From Xestospongia muta (taxonomy: Eukaryota; Porifera; Demospongiae; Haplosclerida; Petrosiidae), in the NCBI GenBank assembly GCA_963693285.1, contig OY848918.1, positions 5,895,876-5,959,875 of the forward strand: DNA of 64,000 nucleotides, written 5' to 3'. A program made the translations under genes and the position numbers. The notes under the pieces are model-generated. The model was not told the DNA's origin and ran no database searches. It saw only the letters and a list, made by a program, of their open reading frames with translations. Position 1 is the stretch's first letter; each line of letters opens with the position of its first letter. Below, one piece after another: positions 33,090-44,800 of the stretch.

Positions 33090-34490
33090 GAGGACAAATC
33101 CACTCAAAAATGGTATACCACAATCTATGTATTTTATTGGATGAAACAGATATATCCAGGTTTGAAAACTTACTATAACGCACACTACAACAACTGAAAA
33201 CAGCCACAACAACAAATCCGTTTTATGACTATTTTAAGAAGATATGCATTATGAGAAAAGAACAGTGGACAAAATGCTACCATATAATTAACTCAAACAT
33301 GTCCTTGGAATCTTTTCATCATCTAATCAAGCATATTTATATGAAGAGAAAAGTTAATAAGAAGGTAGGTACATGTGTTCACATACTACTAAAAGTTGTA
33401 AGGGACAAAGCTTTCAATCGGAAAAACAACACTCAAAATCACTGGTATCAACAAAAGGCACAATACAAGTCTTAAACTATCTACTACTGTCATATTAACA
33501 TCATTTGACACACAATGGTAGGTCCAGTCTAGCTATCTATACAGTTTAGCAGTAGTATAGCTATCTATACTGTTAGTCTAGATGATCAACAATGCCAATG
33601 CTCTCTTCAATGTTTGTATTGTAACATTTGTATTTGTACATACTCTTGTACTTGTCCCGATGCACTTATAAATGCTAACATCTGTAAGCATATCTATTTT
33701 GTTGCACTTCAACAGACTCTAATAACTACTCTTCCTTCACCTCTGTCTACTACAACTACCAAGATTGGGTCAGATATAGTACTATCCCTCATTCAAAACA
33801 GATATATTAACAAAGACAAATTCAGTTCATAGCTATTATGAACAACAACATGTTTCAATAATAGCAACAATGAAGCAGCCAATAAAAAACTACACAATGA
33901 TCATTTTTCAGTACACAAAAAAGTAACAGACAACCAAATGTGAGAATTGCTAAACCAGACAACACTAATAAACAACACATTCAATCTTTGTTACTAGCAG
34001 GAAAACAGCTATACATACCACAGGCTGAAATTATGTATAAGGGTTAAATTGACAACAATTGACCAAATAATTTACATATTTAAATTAAGGTATGCTTACT
34101 TATTTTACTTCACAAAGAGTAGCTCAAAAGACTAGTTAATGGAGACTTTATTTTATGACTATCTGATATATGGACCATTACTTTGCCTGATGAGATTAGT
34201 GATGAGCACAATGACTGCCTGTGCCAATATTTTGATTAGTCATGGCTACATATGCTGAAGAAAGGTAACAAATTAAAGTTCATCATTACATACTAAGTGC
34301 TGTATTAATTTTAGTGGATGATAAGATTAACATGTGGTATCGCCACAGCTGTATCATCACAACAACCCAATTAAATATGGCAGCATGTGACTTATGTGAT
34401 CATTGGTTTCATGGTTACATTGATTACAAGAATTTGCTTCACCTTGAATTAACTAGTGGGGACTACATAGTGTGTATGGGTAACATCTGA
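33090..34490 (+). mobile_element. MULE-like transposase relic with SWIM and PHD-like motifs
   Basis: 33103-33475 reads a transposase-like end (FYDYFKKICIMRKEQWTKC, NMSLESFHHLIKHIYMKRKV, HILLKVVRDKAFNR). In the same frame after several stops, 33614-33720 gives a SWIM zinc motif (CTCPDALINANICKHIYFVA). At 34318-34490 a PHD-like piece follows (CDLCDHWFHGYIDYKNLL). The DDE core is not evident and stops interrupt the frame, so the element is dead. Confidence 0.55.
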
Positions 34491-34746
34491 ACTTATTGTC
34501 AGCAATGTTCTCAACTGAAAAGATCAAATACTCACAGATCATCACTTATTTAAATAAGTTTATTAACACTCACTTTAATATAAAAGAACACTTCTCAGCT
34601 CTGCTTTTAACTCAACCTTCTCTCGACAATAGACAAGTATACATGCTTCAGAATGTTTTGCGCATGCGTGTACCATTCCACAGCAAGGGCCAACATTTTA
34701 ATTGTTTCCACCAACGCACTTAATTACGGCAACTTTCCTGTCGCTA

Positions 34747-34778
34747 GAGTAAACGGGGGGGGGGGGGTATCCGGACAA
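34747..34778 (+). repeat. Left terminal inverted repeat of the pogo element
   Basis: GAGTAAACG, a G run of about 12, then TATCCGGACAA. It pairs with the right end and is preceded by TA. Confidence 0.85.
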
Positions 34779-35165
34779 GGGGGGGTTTCCGGACACAATC
34801 CAAAATTTCGAGTATTACGAAGTGAAAAGACTATGAATAGTATTAATATTAGTACCTATAATATAGCTATATATAATCAATCTATTGTAGCAATCAATGC
34901 TAGTTTTACTTGTTCCTACAGTTATTTGCAGAGGGGTTTTGTTCCTCTTTCAATATTGCAATAGATTTTCTGATCTTAAACTTTTTCTCTTGCATTTAAG
35001 AACACACTTCTCATAGTCAAACTGAATAACAGTGAAGTGGAGCCACCAACTATAATATAATAAAATGTTTAGTAAATATTAATTAAATTTTATGATGAAT
35101 TTTTGAGCATGCTCATAAAATACAGTTCAAATTTGAAACTTCAATGCAGTTTGAGTTTCCATAAC

Positions 35166-36861
35166 ATGGCTTATAGCAAAGAAGCAATGGAAAGCGCCAT
35201 AGAAGAAGTCAAGAGAGGAGCAAGTAGCATCCGTGGTGCTGCTAGAAAGTATGGAATTAGCTCCAGTACTCTGCATGATCATATCTCAGAGAAACATACT
35301 AAAGTAGGTGCTGGAGGACCAACAGTTCTAACATATACTGAGGAAAGAGAGATTGTTCTTTCTCTCATTGCACTGGGAGAAATGGGATTTGGGTTAACAA
35401 AAGATCTAGTAGATATAATTGTGAGAGATTACTTAAAGGAAAACAAGTTACCCAATCCATTTTCTCAAGGAATTCCAGGAAAAGATTGGTGGACAAGATT
35501 CAGAAAGAGATGGCCATGTATCAGTGAAAGAAAGCCTCAGCACCTTAGCAAAAAGAGAGCAGATGCTTCCCATCCCAACATCATCAACGGATGGTTTGAC
35601 AACCTAGAATCTCTCTTTCAAAAAATTGCACTAGACCCAGCGACTTCAGGACAAAATAGGATATGGAACTGTGATGAAACTGGTTTATGTACATCTGTGT
35701 CTTCAAAGTCTCTTCTTGTACGTCGTGGTACTCGACAAGTCAATGAGGTATCTAGTGGTTCTGGCCATGAGTACATTACTGTTTTAACAGCTTGCAGTGC
35801 AGCAGGAGATATTCTACCTCCTTTTGTTCTATATAAGGGTAAAAATCTTTATCAGCGGTGGATTATAGGAGGTCCAGTAGGGACCTTCTATGGTGTAAGT
35901 GAATCTGGGTGGATGGACTCCATTAACTTTTTATCATGGTTTCATAACCAGTTTATGTCAGCAGTTCGTCCCTTGACAGAATCAGGACCAGTGGTTTTGA
36001 TATTTGATGGTCATTATTCCCACATTAGTCTAGAATTAATCAAGCTTGCTAGAGATAACAACATTCATCTCCTGTGTTTACCACCCAACACTACGCATAT
36101 CCTGCAACCTTTAGATGTAGGTTTATTTGCTGTTTTAAAAAAGCATTGGCGTAAGATACTAAAAGAATATCAATTACAAACGAAAGGTGGCAAAGCATGT
36201 AAGGAAACATTTCCAAAATTGCTCACAAGCCTTTGGGTTGCCTTAACACCAGAGGTGGTAAGATCAGGATTTAGAGGTACTGGTATCGTACCTCTTTCAA
36301 GAGAGCATGTCCTCTCCAAGCTACCAGTAGCTACAGATCTTGCACCTGAAGTGGTTGATCGAGACAGCTGTCAAAGAATCAAGTGCACCCACTGCGGTCA
36401 TGACATGCTAGCAACTCCCGTACTAAAAACAAGGCTCACAAGTGTCTTTGCTACTGTTTTGCAAGTGAATGCACATCGACCAAAGGTTGGCAAAAGGAAT
36501 AATGCTAAGATTCGAGTGGAGGGAGATGTTATAACTTCAGATGAGTTCCTAGATGTGCTTCAAAAACAACAAGAAGAGAATGGAAAGAAGGGCAAAAGTA
36601 AAAAGAAGCAAAATGAAGAAGGTATAGATAAAACTTAGTCATACACCTTACGTACTTTGCTCATCTCTAGTTGATGAAGATATCTGTCAGGTTTGTAAAG
36701 TCAGGTATGATGAGGATGATGAGGATGATAAAGATGGGTGGATAGGATGTGATGGAGATTGTAACAGATGGTACCATTACTGGTGTGCTGGGTTCAAGAG
36801 AATGCCAACTAGCAGACAACAATTTCTTTGCCAGTACTGTAAAAAAAGGAGTAACATCTAA
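35166..36861 (+). CDS. Pogo-like DDE transposase with a C-terminal PHD finger
   Basis: Exon 1 is 35166-36621 and exon 2 36671-36861, with a 49-bp GT..AG intron; 548 aa. The Met before AYSKEAMESA is preferred over one 21 codons upstream because the psq-type helix-turn-helix starts there (SSIRGAARKYGISSSTLHDH). A CENP-B-type DNA-binding region follows (GKDWWTRFRKRWPCISERKP). The catalytic core has the three expected Asp: IWNCDETGL (about residue 170), VLIFDGHYSH (about 280) and THILQPLDVGLF (about 315). Exon 2 encodes a PHD finger (CQVCKVRYD, GCDGDCNRWYHYWCAGF, CQYCKK). The protein should bind the element ends, cut and re-insert DNA at TA. If the intron is ignored, exon 1 ends five codons later and the PHD finger is missed. 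Confidence 0.9.
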
Positions 36862-37265
36862 TCAATAACACAGCTAGCAGGATGTCATAATTATAATTAT
36901 GTAACACCCCAAATCAATTTGTATTCACATTTTACACTTTATATTATATTATGGGAATATATTATTAGTATATACTTTTATATCTCACCATCCATTTAGA
37001 GTTTATTCACCAGAAATAATTTTGAAACCTTCTTCTGCTAACAGCAATTACACAAGACAAATAAAACCCGTTTTAACTAGTGTACGGAAACCACGCCCTC
37101 GGCTATTTAGAGTAGTAGTCGCATTCCAAGCTGTATTGACTAAATACGAAGGAAGAATTACTTGAGATTTTATATCAATATAGTATAATAGTTCTATTAT
37201 CTAACAATATCAAAAGAAAATACTGAAAGGTCAGACGATAGGTGAATAGCTACTCGAAAAAAAGT

Positions 37266-37291
37266 TTGTCCGGATACCCCCGCCTTTACTC
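37266..37291 (-). repeat. Right terminal inverted repeat of the pogo element
   Basis: TTGTCCGGATACCCCCGCC then TTTACTC, followed by TA; the reverse complement of the left end apart from the length of the G run. Confidence 0.85.
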
Positions 37292-37486
37292 TAGTCTCTG
37301 TCGTAGGATATTCCGGTACTTTGGCCATAAGTTTTAAACTACTAAAGAAAATACGATAAACGTCGTAAACATGTAAGTTCTATAAGTTAGGCAGTTGTAA
37401 TATTTGTAAATCTGCAGTGAAAAATTTGTAGTGTATGACCTTTGGCGTTTCCGTTCCTTTGTTTTGTCGGGCATGGAAGAAACTAC

Positions 37487-37568
37487 CAAGCTAGACCCTC
37501 CTCCTTTTTGATAAGCCACCTGTCACGGCGGGCTGTCAGCTTATCAAAAATTAGGAGGGTCTAGCTTG
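37487..37568. repeat. Foldback inverted repeat, about 30-bp arms
   Basis: The left arm CAAGCTAGACCCTCCT ... TTTTTGATAAGC and the right arm GCTTATCAAAAA ... AGGAGGGTCTAGCTTG are near-perfect reverse complements around a loop of about 20 bp. It has the size of a minimal foldback element or a strong hairpin. Confidence 0.85.
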
Positions 37569-38872
37569 CTAGACTAGGAAGAAGTTGTGCATGCTTCATG
37601 AGACATAAAGAAAGCAATTTAAGTTTAGCCAGTATAAGCAAAACTCTTCATGCGGGGTAGGTATTGTATGTCTTTACAATCCTGAATATTCTTGTATGTT
37701 GTCAGGACTACTAGTAAGTCCTTATCTCAACCATAGTAAGATAAAGTGCATTGATGACTAGAACAAGATATTAGAAAATTGAAGCTGTTCTAAGTGTTCT
37801 TCATCAAGTCTGTAGTGTTATTTATTAACTGTTATTTTGTATGCTACAATCTGATTGGGTTGTATGAGTGATACATACTAGTGTTCCAGACCATTTGCTT
37901 TTTGATGTGCCCAATAATACCAGACTATAATATTATTAATTATGCTTCTTTTCATTAATCTAATGTTAATTGTTTGAAACAACTTTCTGGATACTAAAAG
38001 CTTGTTATAGATTAACATTGTTTGATTCAATTTTTTTTCTTTATGCTAACAAAGAGAGTATATGGCTGTTAGAAAGTAGTTTTGAAGCATAAATGTTATC
38101 CCAGTACTTGTTCTGGAAAAAGTCATGCTCTCTAGTTTACCATGACTCCTACATATAAAACAGCAAAGGCCATACATTGAAAGAATGCCTTGGATTTGTA
38201 CCTTCTAACTACTGTCAAAGTTAAAACTATTATAGACAAACATTTTTACCGAGTTGAAGAGTTACAACATATACGAAAAACTCAGACCAAAATCTTTCCT
38301 CACCTGATTAATTATTTGATAAGAAACACGAAACAGCCTCTTTTGCTTTGTATGAGTAAGATACTAGCATACAAACAATGGATAATAGTATGCCTTTTCC
38401 ATCTACCTATACTGCCCAGAATTTGATAGTGGAATTTTATTGGTCAACTGAAATGTAATCCATTGTGACCTTTGGTAGAGCCTTATGTACATCAGCAAAG
38501 AGGATAGTCTAGCTTCATGGACTAAAAATGAATTTTATATCCTATAAACTCACCACTATTGCAATGAAATGGGTGTTTGTTGAAGAGTTCTCATGATACC
38601 ATGTGTTTTCATGTTCTTTGTTAAATAAAATCATGTCTACATACTGTCAACACACCTTATGCACAATTAAGCAAATATCTTTAAGAGTTCTATGCTAGTG
38701 AATTAGTACTGAGGTTACCAGTTTTAGTAGATTGTTTCCAGCATATATTTTGCCAACGCCATTAATAATGTATTATTTTAAATCTAGCAGTGACATTTCT
38801 GAGTATAGTTAACTACAACAACATAAACTTATTAAATACTATCTTTATGTGCATTAAATTTTCTTTAGAAAC
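37569..38872. other. Upstream region of the ankyrin gene
   Basis: No gene recognised. A 78-codon frame at 38190-38426 has no family resemblance that I can support. The promoter of the ankyrin gene should lie in the right part. Confidence 0.45.
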
Positions 38873-41800
38873 ATGGCTGCACGACTGATTGAGACGGAAG
38901 AAGAGTCGACTGTAAGTTTACTAATTAGAAATTTAATTTTCCATTTAAACTATGAACATCACCACTATACGTGGCTTGCTGTAAGGCCCACAAGACATTG
39001 CATGAAAAATTGTAATATACACATATTCCTGACCTATATGTAAATTATACATGTAGGCTATCTGTACCTTTTTGAAACTATGTATAAATTCCATTGAACT
39101 GAATTGCTATACTTAATGCTCTTCATAGAATGTATAAATGTGTTACTATTGTACTATTGTACTGTGTTACTATTGCACTAATAACAACCTTGCCGAAGTA
39201 TATATCTTCATAGGCAAGTAATGTCATCTTGAAGGAGGGAACGTTTTATTTTAATCATTTTAATGAAATAACTGTTTAGACATAATGGTATGTTACAAGG
39301 TTATCCAGAGTTCTGATCCATTTTAACAAATGTGCAAGGTGTCATATGATTGATAAAAGTAGGTGTAGGTTGGTGGGTATGAACTGTGAATGTGTTCTGT
39401 ATAGGTATGACCGATAGTCCTTTTCATTTAATAACACCAAAATATGCAATTAATGAAATTAAACACGATGTCACATCCCAGGTACATTCCAGTTTATCCA
39501 CACTGGTATTCTCTATTGAAATAATTATTTAGTTCTTTTAGAAAATTGATTCTCTAATTTAATGATATTTACTGAAATTTATAACTTAGCACAAATTCTT
39601 GCAAGCTATCTGATGTTCTTATCAAGTTCAAAGTCAAAAATATATTATTAACTAATAGAAAGTATCCTAGTTACCACAATAATAAACGGCACTAAATAAT
39701 GTTTTTTCAAATTTTATGTTTATATATATATTTGTTATAACAACCAAGTTTAATAACTAGTTCCTTAATATGATTATAATATGATGTATTCAGTTCATAA
39801 AGTAAGATATGTTTTAAGAGAAATGAGTATATGGTGACTAGGATAAATTCAATAGGTTATATCTTTTGTCTTGAACTTGAGAAGTATACTGAAGAATTTA
39901 TAATTGCCCGTATAAAGATTCAATTATTCAGTAAATATCATTAAAATAGAGAATATGGTATGCTTATTTAACTCTTAAGGACAAAACATATTGTAATTTC
40001 GATAGAGTTTAATGGAAAATACTCATAGTGGACTGGAATGTACTCCAGATGTGACATTGCATTGTAATTACTATGTTATTAACCCACCTACATTCCTATC
40101 TCTTAAATAAAAATGTTTACTATGAGGACTAAGTAAACATTATTTCAGGACAATTGAACTGACTGTCAGACCAACTCTCTTTTTATAGTGTTTTGAATTT
40201 TGTCCATTGTGTCCATGAACTTTTTTAAGAATGTAAAAGACAGCAATAATTTAATGTTAGCTTCAACCCTTTGTAACATTACCTCCTCCTCTATCAAGTC
40301 TTCAGTCCAACTTACCAATATCTCACCCTCCTCATGTCTCCTACCTAACTTTTCTGTACCTCCTTTTCCTTCATCACTTTGTCATAACGCTCAATTACAT
40401 CTCCCTCCAAATCACCAATCCCACCTATATCCCTACTTCCTCCTCAACATTCAACTTGCCACTCCAATCTCCCAATTTCTCTTTACTTGCAAGCTTGTCA
40501 CTCTCCACCTCTCAATCTTTTTTCTTACATTCATCAGCTTCTTTCTCCTTTTCTTTCAAATCTTCTGTCAGCTTTGTTTGTCCCACTCCTTTATCATCCT
40601 GCTCACAACTCACATTGTCAAATTCAATAAAGATTTTCTATTTTAATGCTTGCAGAATTCTTCCTAAAGTAGACATACTCTACAACTATGCAACATTAAT
40701 TTCTACTCTACTTTATCCATTAAGACTAAACTGGATGTCATATCTGACACTTTTTACCTTAAGCAATTGTTAATGCTCTCACCCATTTGTCTCACTCTGA
40801 CACAACATCCACTATTGATCTTGCTTTTGCCCCTTCTGTCATTGATGCTCCTCCCATTAGTATTCTTCCTCCTGTCTCTTCTCCAGACCATACTTCTCTT
40901 CTCTTTTTCCACTGAATTTGTTAACAGTCCTTCCCCTCCTCGCAAGGTCTGGCTTATCATCTCACTGACTTTGTGTGTGCTAATGCTCTCCTCTTCTCCA
41001 TTGACTGGAAAGAATTAATTCCCTTATCTGATTCTAATGCTTCTTGGGCCATAATTAAAGAACTTTTCCTCTGCATCATGACCACCACTGTTCTTAGCAA
41101 ACTTGACCTTAAGCAATTGTTAATGGTCCCACTCATTTTTCTCACTCTGATACACCATCTACTATTGATCTTGTTTTTGCCCCTTCTAACATTGATGCTG
41201 CTTCCATTAGTATTGTTCCTCTTGTCTCTTCTCCAGACCATGTTTCTCTTCTCTTTTCCCACATGACCACCCTACGTATACCAATTCTTCTTTTCCTTGG
41301 GTCAATCTCTTTTTCATTAACCAAGTCAAGACAAGAAAATTCATTTTCTTCTGGTTCTCCTTCTCTTTGGGCCAAATACTATTCTTATTATAACAAGACT
41401 TACTTTCCTTAGACATCTAAAAATAAGCATACCTAGAAATATTATAAGATCATTTCCTGTTAGAACTACAGGACACAAAAGGAAGCTATATATCCTTATC
41501 CATGACAAAAACATTTTAAGCACAGTAACAGATTCACAGTGTGGTCATTAACTGTTTTATGTTTTATCATGTCAACAGTACATTATTTGCACTGATGGTA
41601 GGTAGCACAGTTTAGTGGTAACCTTGTTTGTAATGATAAATTTAAAAAGACAAAATATCTATCAAACAAAATGGAAATAGTTTACTAACTGCTTGAACAA
41701 GCAAGTACCTTTTGAGTGATTCGTTGGTAATGTAGTGAATTCATTAATAAAAATGCAGGCATCTTCATTTAAATTGTGTGGTTGAGAGCATCCAGACAGT

Positions 41801-44800
41801 TTTATTGACCAACTTTATTATATATATTACTTATGGGACTAATAATTGTGTAGTAATGCCATGTATATTAATTGAGCTTATGTAATCTCATACACTATGT
41901 CCCTTGGAGACATGACTTTGTCTACAACTTGTAAGCATAAACAATGAGTATATAGAATTATATAATACGAGAATTATCATAGTCTGTTACACCTCTGAAT
42001 TTACTACCTGACATACGGATGTATTATAAAATAGCTGATAAGTGTGATTTATTCTGGTATAATAACTAACTAATTAACCAGTGAAATGTGGTTATTGTCA
42101 TAGTTTGTTTATTCCTTGTTTCCTTTTCTATCTGGTATTTTTTCACAAAGTTTTGAGTTTATGAAAATTTAATCATATAAATTTGGTGTTTTGGTGTTTT
42201 TTGCTATAGGATGACAGTCTGATTGAGTGTGCTAAGGAAGGTGACTTGTCAAGAATGAAATTTGCTCTCTCAAGAGGAGCTGATGTAAACGCTACTGATT
42301 TTGTAAGTTAGGTTTATTATTATAACATTAAACTTTACATAATAAAATGAAGCACTCCATCTAAACATATTTCCTTTTAATACAATTAATAGTAGGCATT
42401 AATTGTTCTTAAGATTACAGACACCATTATTATGAATATTAATTAGCTGTGATAAGGTTATATGTTTTGGACCCAAAAATAATTCAATTCATCCAATATT
42501 GTTAACTTGAATTCCCTATTTAATAGTAATCATGTCAACAAATTGACTGCTGTGACTTATGTTAAACTCAAGATATTTGATTAAGCTTTCCAAGATCACT
42601 TAATATCAAAAATATTCATTTTATTTATTTTCTTGTTTTGAAACTTTTAAAGGCATTCTGATCCACCTCAGGGTGGATTGGTGCAAGCATTTCTTTAAGT
42701 AATGCTTTCAATGGTAGTTAAGGTATTTTCTTGTGATTTTAGGAGATAGTGAGGCAACTTCAAAAGATTCTAACTCCTTTGTATAAAAAAATTTGTAAAA
42801 AAGCTTCCATCAATCTTTATTGATTTTTTTGATTTGCAAGTACTTTAATCATGAAAAATCCTTGCACTGATTGACGAATTTAGCATTAAACCTTTGTTGA
42901 AAGTGAGTCCTGCTACTTGCACAAAAACACATTCTTGTGGCTTCATTAGCTAATAAATATTAATAAACATTATACTTTGGTTAGGTTAGAAAGTTTGTTT
43001 TAGCATGTACTTTATATTACAGAAAAATTCAGTATCCTATAACCTTGAACATTATTGTCACTTTGTCTTCAGTATTTAATGTATAAAACCAGTTTGGCTA
43101 TCAATACTTTGCTAAACAGGAAAATGAATAATTAGAGCCAAAACACTATGTATTAGAACCACACTACAAGATGGTTTTACTGAATGTGATGATGCACAAT
43201 CATGTAAAATGTATCAAGTGTAAACAGAACCAATTTGAATTGGACTTGATTATATAAAGATGAAACAACAGTTATGTCAGAAGACTATAATATAAGTACT
43301 GTTTTGTCCTAGATATTTCACTCATGGACTACAATATTTTAGTCTTCATTGTCTTTCCATGCAGTAGCTAATGAACCTTAGTAATGTATGTCTGTAGAAT
43401 AAAATGAAAGAAATTGAGGTGTTGATTGTCACTGTGAAATAACTTCATGATGTTTGTATATGGTTTGTACAATAATGAAGGAACAGTAGCACAGAGTGAC
43501 TTAACTGATTATAGACCGTCTAAATTTAATGAAAAGAACTGTATTTTATAGGAATAGGTTCCTACCTGGTTTTTCATGATGTTGTAGATAGCGGCAGGTT
43601 GTCTGTTGTTAATATTAATTATTAATTGATTCTTTTATTTCTTACATTGAAGTGGTAGATTTCTATTGTTTTTATTTTCTTAAGTATTTTTATTGTGATG
43701 GATACTGTTGTTGTTCACGCTTCATTTTTGTTTATGTTATTTCACCTTGTGCCATTGATAGAGGCTATTTTGTATTAGAACTTTAATGAGGCAGTATTTA
43801 AAATTTATAATAAGTTATACAATATTGAATAATTTAAATCTTGGTATGATTACAGTAGTGGTATATAGGTCAGGTCTACTTGGTATACTTATTGCTATTC
43901 CATACCTTAAAAGATGGCCTTTTTAAATGTACAGATTGATTATTACTTGTAACAAACACATTGAGGAAGTCACATGGAAGTATAGACGTGACAATAACTT
44001 AAGAACTATCAAAGAAGCCTGAAGTAGTAATGCCAATTTTCCTACTTATTAGACCCAAATTGATAGACAAAGGTGACAAGTTTTTATGACTTTTAAAATG
44101 ATCAGTTCAGCTGCATACACAATATAATGATAAAAATTATGATGTGAAGCTTTGTAATGTCTTTTAAAATTCTCAACAATGATCCCCTGAAAATAGAAGT
44201 GTATTGTACTTGTATGTACCTCCTATTGGTTTTTAACTATTAATTGGATTGTATTTTAAGATTGTGGCAGTGACCAGAACACGATTACTGTCTCCTTCTA
44301 GACTAAAATTGGCTTCTCTGCCATGCTACAGATAGTGATAAAATATTGTTTTAAATTTAGACCTTGTTAACAAAGTTAATGTTTTTACATAAAAAAAGCC
44401 TTGTATAAGTAAAAATAAAATTTTAGTTCTTTTTCCTTAAATAAAGTTGTTAATAATGATGGTATTATAATTGTAGTGACACTGTTAAGGTTGAATTATT
44501 GTCTTTAATAATGTGCTAATTATATGAATATTGGAAGAAAAACAGGATAGAAAGGTCTCATCATATTAGGTAATTAGTGTTGTAATTGTTTAACAATAAC
44601 TAAAACTAAAACCATTTTTGTAAAAGGGAAATCATTATTGTTAACAATAACAAAACTATAACTAAAATTAGTTAGAAATCATTAACAAACAATAACTAAA
44701 ACAAAAATTGCAGCTCTATACTAGTAAAATAAGAAAAAATTATTAACACGTTGATGTGTAAACAAGGTGCATAGACCTATTGAATGGTCAAAGAACTTTT

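Larger units (their letters stand above)
34747..37291 (+). mobile_element. Pogo-family DNA transposon, apparently complete
   Basis: 2545 bp bounded by inverted repeats starting GAGTAAA at each end and flanked on both sides by the dinucleotide TA, the target duplication expected for Tc1/mariner/pogo elements. Inside is one transposase gene of two exons with no disruption. About 350 bp on the left and 430 bp on the right are non-coding. The left end carries a long G run and a second subterminal TTTCCGGACA motif. Confidence 0.88.

Noticed and set aside
34653..34964. 103-codon frame across the left pogo end
   Set aside because: It crosses the terminal inverted repeat and the G run and has no protein-like features.
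40754..41523. Minus-strand frames rich in Lys, Arg and Glu
   Set aside because: They are the complement of the pyrimidine-rich LINE relic, whose recognisable protein pieces lie on the plus strand.
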